A DNA stretch of 64,000 nucleotides, taken from assembly GCA_958298945.1 (NCBI GenBank), contig OY282606.1:50729920-50793919 (forward strand), written 5' to 3'. The notes beneath the pieces are model-generated. The model was not told the DNA's origin and ran no database searches. It was given only the letters and a program-made list of their open reading frames with translations. Below are positions 31,798 to 44,478 of the stretch, piece after piece; within the stretch, counting starts at the first letter, position 1, and the number at the start of each line of letters is the position of its first letter. This DNA is from Atherix ibis. Lineage: Eukaryota; Arthropoda; Insecta; Diptera; Athericidae. The position numbers were made by a program, and so were the translations under genes.

Positions 31798-34700
31798 TAT
31801 AAATATTTTTTTACTTAAACTTACAAAAATTATTGTTTGAGAACCCAAAATATTTGTGTTTTTCTTAGACTATGATTAATTCGAATGTATAAGAATCAAT
31901 TTGAGAATGTTTTTGAAAAATTTCATAAAAACAAATTTTTAAAATTGTTCTCTTTATTCAAGACCTCGTAATTAAGAAAAAATTCAAAATAAACAAAATT
32001 CTAAATAGGCTTTCGAGTTAACGTATTTTTAATTAATCATGTTACTAAATGAATTTAAAAAAAATGGCGTCATTTTGTACTCTTGTCAATTGCTTACTCA
32101 TAGAATTTTTTAATAAAATTTTTGTAAAAATATTTACTACTTTCCTCATTTTTGGAAAACTTACACTTTGATAATCTGATTTCATTGACGTTTTTCTGTA
32201 ATTATTTATAGTCTATTTGAAAATAATGCTTTATTTAACTAAAAACGATATGTCATAACAATTTTTTTTTAAAATAAAAAAATTCTCCATTCTTAAGATG
32301 TTTATAAAATTTATAAGGAACTCGTATTAAATATTCAAAACAAAAAGCAGAAGTAATATACTTTCTAGTTTAACCAATTTTTTTTTCTACTTTTCTAGAG
32401 GCGTTTACAGATTTAAAATTTATTTGCTGCCACCAAAAACCCTTCCTCGGTCAAAGAAAACAGTACAACTTGATAAATTCTGAATTGAATTTATTTTCAA
32501 ATAGAAAACACATTAAATCGATGTTGATGACACCCATCAACATGGACAGGACATCCCCTTTGAGATAAGGATCTCCTTAAGAACCAATCCTTGTTTTTGG
32601 TGATTGCGATAAAAATGGACATAAAAATGCCGTTAGAACCGATAACAATATGTAGTTTTATGTCGTAATCACCATCAAACAGGTACGACATCCTTAAGTG
32701 CGCTTTTTCTCTTGGCCTTTTCTTTTTCATCCTGTTTTCGATGGAATTCACTTAAGGCAATTTTTGGGCGATTACGATACATTTTAGTATGTAATTTCAT
32801 CAAGGATGAATAGATTGCAATGTTGTGGGTTAGCCAATTTGATAGTTGTTTGGTAATTTTTTTAGGAGTGCACAATTTGGGAGTATACAAACATTTAGGA
32901 TAACAAATGGTAAAATTAAGTTGTTGTTTTTTTTAAATTTTCTTTAAAAATTATGATTGCCTTTTTTTTACCTTTAATTTTTTTTATTAGGGTTTTTTTT
33001 TATAAATGTATTTGTTAACCGTAAATTTTCATAAATTTTTCTAAAAAAATAATAATACAAGTTCAATTTTCTGTAAAAAATTTGACCAATAATAATTCTA
33101 AATAATGAATTTTAAGGAAAATAATTTAAATTCATCTCTGAAAATCATAACTTTAATAGGATCCCTATACAGGGATAATTGACAAATTTTCTTTTTCCGG
33201 AAACATCCTCTTGGAGCTAGTAGGGAAGGAATTTAAATTCAAATTCATAAATTATAACTCAATTTGCAGGCGAGTAATTAAGTGTGTATGAAAACATGAG
33301 CTTATACGTCGGAGGTTTTTATATAATAGTATATAAAAAAAGATGTGAAGACTTGTATGCGTTTAAGATTCATATGTCTATCATAGAAGGATCGTACCAT
33401 GTAGGCATACTATGTATATACAATGTTATTGTTCTATAAAAAAAAGAAATAGTTCAAGAGAAATTTTCTAAGGTTTATTTTAACAAAATCTCCATCAGTA
33501 CCCAAAAACAAGCAATATATTTTTAGAGAGCTCTATAGAAATGGGAGAATATCAGTAATAGCCGCGCCAATTCGGATAAATCAAAGAACATTTTCAAAAG
33601 TACTAACGATAGAAGCATTTTGATGGCCGTGGTGGTACTCAGGATAATAAAAAAACGACAGCAACGAATGCACAAAACACCAAGAATGCCAGTAATATTG
33701 CACCTTATATCATTTATGCTATAAGCAATTTTATCGTTAGAACAACTAAAAGGACTCTGCTCGCAGGATTCACATTATCGACTATGCGTAACATATGAAG
33801 CTCGTTGGATTCTAGTATACGGGGGAATGATAAGAAAGAATAAACGTGGACCCAAAATATACGTACTGTTTTGCCCTTTCCGGCAGTACATTTTAAGGTA
33901 CGAAGCAATACAGTATTAGGTGGACATAACTTAACAGTGCTGTATGACATTATCACATAGCATAACGCATAACATTAGAACAATCGGCTTTCATACTAGA
34001 ATTCTAGTAGACAATAACTTCGATATCTCGACCATACAGACTCATAACACTACCAAACAGAGACCAGACCTGAGCCGCCATTCCTGGTGTCATAACCAAA
34101 GCCGTAGCTTACATCAGTGACACTGCCTATGTGCCAAGATGAGTTAAATGTTAAGGCGAATACAAGCGCCAGTGGTATTGCCAATACTATCACCATCACC
34201 ATCCCCTTTCGTTATTCGCTTGGCCAGCATACTATATACCCTGCTGATTCAATGCCACGTTAACGAAAGAATCGCATTTTTACTGCTGGCATTTTTTGCC
34301 TTTGGGTTATTTTAACCAAATCACAAACCCTTCCCATTTGTATAAATATTTCAGTAGACATTTTTAGAAAATCGGACTATAAAAGGTGGCACTCCTATTA
34401 CGAGTGCTAGTGATTTTTATGTTATTATATTGTAATTATTACAAAAAAATGCTTGTTTTATTACGAATGGTTTTTATTTTTGACAAATTACTAATTTTAA
34501 TAAATTTTAAGAATTTGTTTCAGTTTGATAAGAAAACATATGTTTTAATTGATATCTTTAAGAATTATTCATGGTCTTATTTAAAAATAGCATTGCGTAT
34601 ATTTCACTTGAAATTCCTACTCATACGTGTATATATAAAATACGATTTACAATATAGAAAACCTAAACAAAATATACTTTAAACACAGAAAATAATGAGT

Positions 34701-35654
34701 TAAACAAATTACGACATGCTGCCAAAATGATTAGGGTTGCTGCTGTGCAAATAATTTATGTTAGGGGGTTGGCTGCCTTACGTGAGAGTAAATTGCAATC
34801 GTAAGCTTCGAAACCAGACTATTGCAGGGTAAACGAGATAGGCTTCACTCTACTATTTGAGGGTACTTTGCAGTCATGTGCAGGGGTAATATTTTACTTA
34901 TTTTTGTGTATTTGCTAAAAAAAAAACACCTTACAACAAATTGCAGTGTTTTTCAAGTTCATTAGCACAGGAATTATTACAAAATTAAGATCGCTTGTGA
35001 AGGTTCAGATCAGTGCATTAGAAATCAAATTTTGAGGTTTAAAATAGCAGAAATTCTATTGTTTTTTTTTAATGGTACTATTTATAAGAATTATGCAAAT
35101 TGGTTATTAAAAAAATAATAATTTGTAAAAGGATATATAAGAAATTATGAAAATATTTCGACTACTTTATTATTTATTCCTTTAAAAATATTAACTGATT
35201 ATTAATCAAAAATATTATATACTAATTTTCCACTATAGAATCATCCATTTAACTTAATTGCCATCAATCTTCCCTATCAAAGCTCAAAATGATACGTGAA
35301 TAAGAAATACAAAATGCTTCTCCTGTTACAATATTTTTTATAAGAAATAACATCGCTTGTGTACTCTCCTCACCCTTTTAAGGAAGAAAAAAATATAGCA
35401 AATATCAACAATTTCAAATTTGTTTCTCTAATCAGGAAAAATCAATTTCTTTTATTAAAATTTTTTGCAGCGAGTTCGATTTCAAGCTAAAAACTCTAAA
35501 TCGACCTCCTTTTAAAATTTTATATAAAAAAATTTGGTGTTTTTTATTAGTTTTTTTGTGCCTAAAATATTTCTAAATAATTATTTCATTTCATAATAAA
35601 AGAAACAAATATACTTAAAAACGATAAGACCCCAAAAGAAATTACGCTTTTTCG
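31798..35654. other. AT-rich non-coding stretch
   Basis: No transposon ends and no recognised protein, except for the unassigned open frames described at 32497-32890. Around 33480-34300 the sequence is less AT-biased and looks unique. A 98-codon open frame at 34386-34682 is hydrophobic only because it is AT-rich, and I do not support it as a gene. Confidence 0.5.
32497..32890 (-). other. Two overlapping unassigned minus-strand open frames
   Basis: Frames of 71 codons (32890-32675) and 84 codons (32751-32497) overlap in different phases. The first is rich in lysine and arginine toward its end (RKQDEKEKAKRKSALKD). The second continues with RMSYLFDGDYDIKLHIV. Together they could be one coding segment with a frameshift, such as a decayed exon or a retrocopy, but I recognise no family. 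Confidence 0.25.
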
Positions 35655-36720
35655 AAAATAAATTTCGCTTTATCTCCTCAATCGTAGCGTAGCGTCGTCC
35701 TTTTATGGGGCTCTTCAGTTTCGGGAACAAGAAAAAGTCACAGGGGGCCAGATCTGGGAAATACGGTGGCTGCGGCATTATTAGTGTGTTGTTTTTGGCC
35801 AAAAATTCGCGCACAAGCGGCTATGCTTGGGCAGAGGCGCTATCATGGTGCAAAAGCCAATTTTTGTTCTTCCAAAAATCCGGGCGTTTCTGGCGGATTG
35901 CTTCGCGCAACTTGGGCATAACGTGCAGATAATATTTCTTATTGACCGTTCTACCCTGTGGCAAGAACTCGTGATGCACCACGCCCCTGCAATCGAAGCA
36001 AAACCATCACATTCGACCGAACTTGGCGCGCTTTTTTCGTCTTGGCCCGTGCGGCAGCTTCCATTGAAATGATTGACCTTTGGTTTCCACGTCATATCCA
36101 TAAACCCATGATTCGTCATCAGTTATGGCCCTCTGGAGCAAATTTGGGTCATCGCGGACAGAGTCTAACAGCTCCTTAGCAATGTTAAAGCGATGCTGTT
36201 TTTGGTTGAAATTGAGCAATTTTGGTACGAATTTCGCGGCGACCCGTCTCACGAACAAATCATTTGTAAAAGTCGAATGGCACGAGCCAATCGATATGTT
36301 TAAGTCCTCAGTAATTTCTTTAACGGTGATTCGACGATAGGCCAATACTATTTTCTTAACTTCATCAATGTTTTCGTCTGTTGTTGACGTGCTCGGTCGT
36401 CCGGAACGCTTTTCGTCGTTCACATCTTCTCGGCACTCTGAGAACATTTTGTAACACCGATAAACTTTGCTTCGGAATGCATCTGCGCAATTAATTGTGT
36501 TTTTCACACAAAATTTGATACAGATTCTTTGATCCATTTTTTAGAATGGGCAAAAGTCGAAGACGAGCCAAAACATGTGCAAGCAAAGCAGCTGTCAAAA
36601 ATTAAATGAACATTCAAAATGGCCGAACTTGTCGGTATAAGTGAGAGACATTAGTACCAACATAAAGCCACGAAAAATCGAATATACGTAACCCGCAGAA
36701 ATTCAAAAACAGACCTCATA
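35655..36720 (-). mobile_element. Element A6: family A mariner, 3' end lost
   Basis: The gene is on the minus strand, and similarity starts at about 35655-35672 within the C-terminal coding region (RRYATIEEIK). The 3' untranslated part and right inverted repeat are missing. The 5' end at 36720 reads AAAACAGACCTCATA and lacks the same stretch of about 20 bases as A3. The flank beyond it is shared with A3. Confidence 0.85.
35670..36537 (-). pseudogene. Partial mariner transposase of A6
   Basis: This has the longest clean frame in family A: 176 codons from the ATG at 36537 (MDQRICIKFCVKNTINCADA). About 14 residues of the first helix-turn-helix are missing (DAFR joined to SKVYRCYKMF). The second domain and linker are intact (AYRRITVKEITEDLNISIGS). 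The first catalytic motif is AITDDESWVYGYD, with the catalytic aspartate kept. The frame breaks near 36010. Later text carries HHDSASAQA, a TAG at 35823-35821, LVREFLAKNN and SPDL-type PDLAPCDFFLF. It is inactive. Confidence 0.82.
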
Positions 36721-36876
36721 TAGTCAAGCACAGATGATGTGGTAAGGCAAATTACAATTGCTTCGAAATTAAGAAAAACCTGAGGTCTATTGTGAGATCA
36801 AAAAATGAAAAAAGGCTGGAAAAAGGTAGTGGAAAGCAGAAAAAAATAGTGAGTAGTGGAAAACAATGGAAAGTAG
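36721..36876. repeat. Flank shared with A3
   Basis: This matches 19347-19513 over most of its length (AGTCAAGCACAGATGATGTG, AAATTAAGAAAAACCTGA, AAAGGTAGTGGAAAGCAG). The second family A end found beyond it in A3 is not recognisable here. Confidence 0.75.
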
Positions 36877-38329
36877 AAAAAATATCTACAGAACTTAAAA
36901 ACCATTGAAAAATAGTTAAAAAAACTGAAATTTAATCTGCTGCTTTTAATGACGCAATATTTTTTCTCTTTATTTGTTTTTTTAATTTTTTGACCAGCCC
37001 CTAAGAAATTTTTTAAGCCTATAGATTTTTTTTATATAATATAATAAGAACTTTATTTTGTAATCCGTTTACAATATTTAAGCTATCCAATCTTGTGAAT
37101 TTTGTCAATGTTTGAATTTATTCTGGCTGATTTAACTTGATTTTTGTTTCCTGATTTCTAAAATTGTGTTGTTCAAATTATTTCAAAAGTGATAATTTTT
37201 AAATTTTTGTTCTTTTCGGTTTTGGAAGTTTGTTTTTAAAAACCGTGATTATTTGCATGAGTTTTTTTTTAATTATATAATTTTAACTTAGAATTTTTAA
37301 CTTTTAAATTACGATAAAATTTGCCATTGAATTTTTCTAGGTAGAAATCTACGATTTTATATAAAAATTTACTGCATTTATTTTTTAGTTGTTCAAAAAA
37401 AAAACTTCATCTTTTATAGTTCCGGTATCTGATAAAAATAATGGGAAAATTCGGTTACCTGGCACACTTCCAAATTTTTTTTATTACAGTCAAATTGTTT
37501 TTTGTGTATAAGTAAATTTAAAAAATTCCACTTTGAAAAAAGTATGTTGTGTATCAAAGACAAAAATCGAAGAGTAAAAATGTAGTGCATTTTACACCAC
37601 AACACAAAGGCGTAGACAAAAAAAATAACCCGTATGCGATGGTTTAGTGGCAAATCTTTCCTGCAAAATGAATTTTTTTCGTCTTCCTATCAGTAGTGAA
37701 TGCTTAGCGAAGTACTGATTATAAATTTAATTTATTTTTGTGTATAAATGAGTACTTATACTCAGTATTAGATATGTTCTAGAGTATTTGGTTCGAACTT
37801 TTCTCTTTCTTCTGGAATATCCTAACTTTATAGTTTGAATTACTTATTAGCTAATATAATTTTCATATAAAAATTTTGTTAGATTAATACTTATTTTTAT
37901 AAAATATTACAATACTTCGTATAAAGTTTTCCTATTAAATATATTGAACAATTAGGAAAAATGGAAAATTGTTTTCGACATTTCTGAACAGTTTCCAAAC
38001 AAGAAATTTTTGATCACTAATTAGATTAGTTTGAAGATACTTTTTCTATACTTATTTTGAATGAGTTTTGAGGTAATTGAGATAATTTGACGATCACTTA
38101 ATAAATAATATTGCACATCAGTTCCGCTTAAACTTGTAAAAAATTTGCGCGCCCTGATGTGTCCAAAATCAACCTATACCACCTCGAATAATGGTGATTA
38201 TTAGCTAGCTTAGCACTCTACTAGATAGGACATCCACTGTATGTGGATGTTAAAATGCCGGTTAACCACTGTATCCGACTAGCCAGTGGAGTATAATGTA
38301 GAATCCGGTCGAGTAGCACGTTCTTGGAG
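36877..38329. other. AT-rich non-coding stretch
   Basis: No transposon ends or recognised proteins. Only short chance open frames, such as a minus-strand 79-codon frame at 37414-37653, are present. Confidence 0.5.
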
Positions 38330-38537
38330 GCGAATCCTTAACAAAGCCAATATTTGGAGTGTTGTGTGATTTGTTTGCAAATAACATGGTCTCAATTAAA
38401 ATCTTAAAAGTTTAGGCTAAAAAAAATTCTGTTATTATAAATCAATATGGCTCAGAATTGACAGAAACGGTTCCAACCATAGACCAAAATGCTTAACAGA
38501 TCATCACTTTTTGTGAATACAATGCCTTATTTACTGT

Positions 38538-39723
38538 TACCAGGTGTATAAGCTTAAATCCGCTGTTTTTTAGTCAAAAAAACACATGTTTTTTCGATAG
38601 AAAGCAAAAACAAATTTATTCAAAGTAATTGCTCTCGCTAGCTACACATTTTTCCCATCTCTTGGGCGATTTTTGGATACCACACCAAAAAAATTTCTTC
38701 TCTTTCGAGGCAAACCACTCATCAAGCCATTTTCGGACGTCTTCGTAAGAATCGAAGTGCTGCTCAGCGAGCGCGTGGCCCATCGACAGAAACAGGTGGT
38801 AGTCGGAAGGGTTCAGGTCTGGTGTATAAGCGGGGTGGGGTAGCACCTCCCAGTTCAGTGTCCCCAAGTATTTTCGGACAATTTTTGACGTGTGCGATGG
38901 TGCGTTGTCGTGGCTTGTTATGTCTTTGTTGATAATCCGTCCTTTTTTCATGCAGAGCATGGTGTAATGCACAGCATCGTCTTCCGTTCGATGCGATTTG
39001 GTCTTGGGGAAGATGTTGATGGTTGGCCAGGTTCAACTCATGATTTCTTGCATTTAGGATTCTCCAAATATATCTAATTTTCGTCGCCTGTCATAATCCG
39101 ATGCATGAACTACTTTCTTTGTTGTCTGGCGAGTAAGATTTCGCATGTGTTTTGGCGTCGCTCCATTTGCCTATCGTTTAATTCGTACGGCTTTCATTTT
39201 CCGATCTTTTCAATCTTTCCTATGGTACGCAGACGCATGAAAATGGCTGGTTGAGTAACACCCAACTGCTCCGCGAGCATTTTTTGCGATTGGGTATCAT
39301 CTTCGTCCAAAAGAACCTGCAATTGATGGTCCACAACCTTTCTAGACCGATTTTCACGCTTCTTATTCCACAAGTCAAAATTGCCGTCTTTGAACCGACA
39401 AAACCAATCCCGGCACGTTGTTTCCGATAAAGCACTGTCACCATAGGCCTCCATAAGCATTTGATGCGATTCGGCAGCCGATTTCTTCAAATTGAAGCAG
39501 AAAAGCAGAGCTTCCCGCATATGGTCTTTTTTTGGCACAAAACTAGACATGATTACGAAAGCAAAAATCTATGTTGTTGGACGAATTTGATGACAATGTG
39601 CACTGATTAATGTTGACAGATGTCAAACTCATAAAAAAAAACTATGGCGTGTTCATGGTAGGTTTATACGCTTAGTTACGCCATATATGACCAAACAGCT
39701 TACTTAAGTTTATACATATGGCA
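38538..39723 (-). mobile_element. Element C3: family C mariner inserted in D3
   Basis: The left end is TACCAGGTGTATAAGCTTAA. The right end has drifted (CTTAAGTTTATACATATGG then CA). The leader and gene are on the minus strand. A central region, including the first catalytic motif and the WWDQQGIVYYEML block, is partly deleted. Confidence 0.88.
38616..39550 (-). pseudogene. Broken mariner transposase of C3
   Basis: The start at 39550 opens MSSFVPKKDHMREALLFC. An open 118-codon piece contains both helix-turn-helix domains (LMEAYGDSALSETTCRDWF; DTQSQKMLAEQLGVTQPAIF). A frameshift follows GKIEKIGK. The catalytic domain is shortened: text jumps from the SNGRRCC region to the LHEKRTDYQQRH region. 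The last piece, ending at 38616, has the second motif SHDNAPSHTS, the third motif PDLNPSDYHLF, and the C-terminus ASESNYFE. It is inactive because of the central deletion. Confidence 0.82.
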
Positions 39724-40029
39724 CTTCTGGATTTTTAGAGCGCCGTGTACGGTAATTTTGCCTATTGGCTGATCCACCAATTAAGCAATAAGTCTTATCG
39801 CTGCAGAAAATTTCGTTCGAAAAATCCGTATCCAAAGCTTGTTATTCCAGCAACCAATCGGCGTATCTTATGTGAATTTCACGGTCGGCTAAACGATCCA
39901 TAATGTAAAATTGGTAAAATTTTGACTAAAAAAATGCCTGAACCAGATTCATCCAACAGAGGAACAACTACGCTAACAGTAAGTAACCAGTCATAATTTG
40001 ACTTCGAATAATTCAGATATTCTCAATAT

Positions 40030-41104
40030 AGGGTTTTCCAATAAGACTGATATGGTTTCTAAGTGACGTTTCGGCCATTTGTAATATGTCATTATCAATC
40101 TTTTTTTTTATCATTGTATTCAGTAATGTGTACAATTTTATCATAGAGAGATATATGTTACGTAAGAACAATGTTTACAAATTATTAAATTTTATTATCA
40201 AAATAATCGTTCTCCAATTGCAACTTCTCGTGCGCTTTTGCCATTTTATGGTCGTAATAATCGTCCAACTGAGCTCGCTATTCGTCGAATTGTTAAAATT
40301 TTCGAGCGTACATTTTCTTTCTTTTCGAAGTAATGAAAATATTGCTGCCGTTCAGGTAAGTGTTGCTGAAGACCGCAATTTGTCGATTCCAAGACGTTCT
40401 CAAGAATTGGGACTATCTCAAACCACAACCTGGCGGATTTTGAGAAAGGATTTGCGCTTACATCCGTATAAAATTGTTATGACTCAAGAACTGAAGCCAT
40501 TGGACCACCGTAAACGTTATGAATTCGCTGATTTTGTCTTGGAACAACTTGAAAACGATAACGATTTTTTTAAGAAAATCATCTTCTCCGATGAGGCTCA
40601 CTTTCATTTGAGTGGTGCGGTAAATAAACAAAACTGTTGATTCTGGTGCTTCTTTCGAAATGAAGCTGGTAACACCGTTACTGTCAATGGAGAACGGTAT
40701 AGATCGATGATAACCAACTTCTTATGGCCGAAATTGGAAGAAGTTGATCTTGACAATATGTGGTTCCAACAAGACGGGGCTACGTGCCACACAGCTCGTC
40801 CAACAACCGAATTATTGCGAGAAAAGTTTGTAATTAACCACCATTAGACTATTTCTTGTGGGGTTACTTGAAGTCATTGGTCTTTAGCAATAAACCAGAC
40901 TCTTTCAAGCTTAAGAAGTCAATATTGAACGTGCTTTTTATGACATATGTGTTTTAGTGGAAAAAGTGCTCGAAAATTGGGTTGTGGAGGCCATTTGAAT
41001 GACGTTTTATTCAGAACTTAATTTTATCGATTGTACTTTTCATTAAATAAAAAAAAACATTTGAATTTCCTTAACAATTAGTGTGTTTTTTTTAAAACCC
41101 TTTA
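40030..41104 (+). mobile_element. Element D2: second rosa-like DD41D element
   Basis: The gene is on the plus strand. The left end is probably TATAGGGTTTTCCAATAAGA and the right end TTTTAAAACCCTTTA, whose reverse complement TAAAGGGTTTTA matches loosely. It differs from D1 in its ends and protein detail, so it is a separate lineage of the same group. Confidence 0.7.
40175..41000 (+). pseudogene. Broken DD41D transposase of D2
   Basis: In one frame the N-terminus reads LQIIKFYYQNNRSPIATSRA, then FYGRNNRPTELAIRRIVKIF: the first helix-turn-helix. The next frame, open to 40640, continues RSNENIAAVQVSVAEDRNLS and SIPRRSQELGLSQTTTWRIL. The first catalytic motif, IIFSDEAHFHLSG, is intact. A stop follows QNC. 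Later text has VTVNGERYRSMITNFLWPKL and WFQQDGATCHTA (second aspartate). A deletion follows, and then the third motif LDYFLWGYLKSLVFSNKPD in another frame. All three aspartates are readable but the gene is broken. Confidence 0.8.
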
Positions 41105-43386
41105 TAAAAAAATCTTACTAAAAGTTCTCTTGTGAAAAAATTTCAAGAGAATTATATCCAGAAACAGAATAATTCCATAGGGTTCACTTGAATTAGATTT
41201 GGTTAAGTTTGGAATTTATTTCCGTTCCTTTTTCGATTAAATTATTCAGTCAATTTCACAAAAAAAAAATGTTTTAAAGAAAGCAACAAAAAAAACCGAA
41301 TACTATAAAAAAGAGATTTATGGAGCAAAAAAGCCTTTCAAAATAGGTGGGGTTAAGTCTTAACACACGTTATTTCCTCTCTGATTTGATGAGGATTTTG
41401 GAAATTTGGAAGCATTTTTTAGAGGTTTTTTTTATGTCAAGTTTTCTGTTCGAAACTTGTCTAAATTTGGAATATTTTTCGATAGTTTTGAATACTAAGT
41501 CGAGTAGACTAAATCGGCATACACATAGATAAGCACATTTTGGATTGCAACAAATTACCAAAAGATAGGATTAGTAGGTTGAGGTCTGAAATTAATCTCA
41601 ATTTCTGCAGTTTACATTTGCATTCACAGCTTTTTTTTGGAAAATGTGGTATTACTTGTGCTTCAGCAAATCCAAACGAAATAGAAAATCACGGCCGTAT
41701 TCTTTAGTCAGTCTACCATATAATATCTCTACGGTCATACTCCGCATTCTGTAATTTTATATTATAACTTTTTCTGCCATCCCCAATGTGGGGGTGTATC
41801 TTTAACTCTTTTCCTCTTTTCACTGGGTTCCCCATGTGTCTTTGTTTTGTTTGCCATTTAGAAGTGAAAAGCTGACGTATGTGCTAGTATATTTTTGGTC
41901 TTTTTTCTTATTGAAGCAATCCCTTACCATCATAAGCTTACGTACAAGCAAGCAACAACGTTTTTGAGTCAGTTCTTGTTCAGCTAAAAGTTTTTGAAAA
42001 GTATAAGAGAATATTGGATGCTTTATATGCTGTTTTTTTCCTTCTAGATCACATGTAGAGGCCGAACAAAATATATTACGTTATGTGGGAATGGAACGAA
42101 TTAGACATGGCACAGAGATAAAGGGGAACGAACGGAACAGGCGAATGAGGGTGGATGAAAATGAGGTGGTTTTGGTTTAATTCAAAAGATGCGCATGTGT
42201 TTAGAACTCTTGCTACTTCACTGTCGTATCAGCGATAATAAATCAAGCTGATGCATGGCTACAGCAAGATGGATTCTGCAAATGGGGCTGGCGTAAAATG
42301 AACCGCCAAGCACCACGAGTTATTTTCGCTTTTCCTAACTGTGGCTAGAACTTCTTCTTCTGCGGCTAAGGCAAACGCTGTGGAAGTTTGGGGTGTATTG
42401 CCTCGAAAGTAGTGATGGTGATTTGTACTCCCATTTCTATAACTCTAACTAAATATCCTGAATTTCTTCGGTTTCTTTCTCTCCATTCATTTTATCCGTT
42501 TTCATCTATAATCTTACCCCGACAGGAATTTTCTCCATCCACAACCAATCATGACCGAATGCTATGTGGTTTTTTCATATTATTTAAATTTTTCTTTTAC
42601 GGTTTTTTTTCATATTATTTAAAATTATAAAATTCTCTTATGAGGATTGGCTCAAATAATTTTTTTAACAAATAAAATTTTTGTCATTTAGCGAGCAATG
42701 CTAAGTATTTTAATTCAATTTGAATTGTTTTAGTGACCAGGAAAATGATTTTTTACTGTACAAGCATAATTTTTCTTCTTAAAATATAATTAATCTGATT
42801 TGATTTTATTCTAAAATTGTTGTTACAATTTTATTATTTTATTGTTGGTTATAATAATTTTAAAAAATTTCTTTAACAAATGTAGAATGTTGCACAACTT
42901 TTTTCATGAAGTAATTTAGTTTTATCGAAATTGCGTATCTTTTGTCTAATTACCATAATTATATGCGAAAACTTTTTAAAATCTTACTGTGAATAGAAAT
43001 AGATTTTAATTAAAATAAAAGAATATAAACTAATTAATGTTGCTATTAAAAATAAACTAATTAACACATATCAAAAAATGAATATTAAAAATTATCGAAA
43101 AAGAGATCTAAAAATTTCTTTATATGCAAAAATATTATGAAACCGAAAAATTGCTTTATCAATTTTTCTATCAAATTTATTCCCGATTTAATTACTCTTC
43201 AGAATCGGTTTCGGTTCATGATCTCAACCAAAAAAAAAAAATTAATTATGTTTTATCCTATTTTCGGTTCAGCGAATTTTTTGTTACTGATATATTCATA
43301 TTTTTTGAGGGGATGATTTATTAGAGAAACTTCAATTTTTCAATTTGAATGTTAACTGATGTAACTTCTAGTGAAAAAATGGATAT
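41105..43386. other. AT-rich non-coding stretch
   Basis: No transposon ends or recognised proteins. The part from about 41690 to 42560 has a more balanced composition and looks like unique host DNA. No coding segment can be supported. Confidence 0.5.
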
Positions 43387-44478
43387 TACGAGGTATGTTC
43401 AAAAAGTATCGCGACATTTGTGTTCTTTTCAAAAATTATTTATTTATTCATGAATATCTATTTTGTCCCCTTCAAAGTAATCCCCACCAGACACTTGGGC
43501 AAATTTTTTTTCCAATCCTCGAAGCACTTAAAAAAATCATTTTTTTTGTTTTGTTCAGCTCCTCCTCGATGCCGTCTTTACCTCCTCAATCGTAGCGTAG
43601 CGTCGTCCTTTTATGGGTCACTTCAGTTTCGGGAACAAGAAAAAGTCACTGGAGGCCAGATCTGGGGAATACGGTTGCTGCGGCATTTTTAGTATGCTGT
43701 TTTTGGCCAAAAATGCCAAAAATCCAGGCGTTTCTAGCGAATTGCTTCGTGCAACTAGCGCATACCTTGCAGGTAATATTCCTTATTGACCGTTCTACCC
43801 TGTGGCAAGAACTCATGATGCACCATGCCCCTACAATCGAAGAAAGCTGTAAGCAAAATCTTCACATTCGACTGAACTTGGCACGCTTTTTTCGGCCTTG
43901 GCTCGTGCGGCAGATTCCATTGGGATGATTGAGCTTTGGGTTCCACGTCATAACCATAAACTCATGATTCGTCACCAGTTATGACCTTCTGGAGCAAATT
44001 TGGGTCGTCGCGGACCGAGTCCAACAGCTCCTTAGCAATGTTAATGCTATGCTGATTTTGATTTTGGTAGAAAATGGGCAAAAATCGTCTTCGAATGTGA
44101 ATGTTTTGCTTGCAGTTTTCTTCGATTGCAGTGGCGTGGTACATCATGAGTTCTTGCCACAGGGTAGAACTGTCAATAAAGAATATTACCTGTAAGTAAT
44201 GCGCAAATTGCGCGAAGCAATCCACCAGAAACGCTCGGATTTGTGGAAGAACAAAAATTGGCTTTTGCCTTTTTTGGCTAAAAACAACACACTATAAATG
44301 CCGCAGCCACCGTATTCCCCTGATCTGGCTCCCTGTGACTTTTTCTTGTTCCCGAAACAGATTCTGACTTTTTCTTGTTCCCGAAACAGACCAACATAAC
44401 GCCACAAAAAATCGAAAATCGAATATACATAACCCGTGGAAATTCGAAATTCGCGATACTTTTTGAACAGACCTCGTA
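43387..44478. mobile_element. Element A7: head-to-head chimera of two family A halves
   Basis: The outer ends are TACGAGGTATGTTCAAAAAG and TTTTTGAACAGACCTCGTA, both with TA. The left half is on the minus strand: normal 3' end, C-terminal coding part, a missing second catalytic block (43703-43725), the first catalytic motif, and the linker joined to CGATTTTTGCCC near 44078. At about 44087 the orientation flips. The right half is plus-strand core from SNVNVLLAVFFDCSGV to FFLFPK, then a duplicated CTTGTTCCCGAAACAGA join (44346-44390) into the inverted 5' end. Confidence 0.85.
43400..44365. pseudogene. Transposase remnants in A7
   Basis: Minus-strand half: VITGDES (first aspartate), WNLPHEPRPKKACQVQSNVK, FFDCRGMVHHEFLPQGRTVN, then no second motif, then the FLFPKLK region and the C-terminus. 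Plus-strand half: FFDCSGVVHHEFLPQGRTVN, EAIHQKRSDLWKNKNWLLPF with the second catalytic motif deleted, then YSPDLAPCDFFLFPK. Neither half keeps both helix-turn-helix domains and all three aspartates. Confidence 0.75.

Larger units (their letters stand above)
38330..39935 (-). mobile_element. Element D3: relic of a DD41D element, split by C3
   Basis: Two pieces of rosa-like transposase text on the minus strand lie on either side of C3. The right piece (39935-39724) reads ADREIHIRYADWLLE, then DTDFSNEIFCSDKTYCLIGG and SANRQNYRT, matching the family pattern around the first catalytic motif. The left piece (38537 down to about 38400) reads KALYSQKVMIC, AFWS and VNSEPY, then ITEFF, matching the next part of the family. 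The spacing fits one gene. No ends are preserved. Confidence 0.65.

Noticed and set aside
34386..34682. 98-codon plus-strand hydrophobic frame
   Set aside because: Its composition is explained by AT-rich DNA. It has no start context or similarity to support it.
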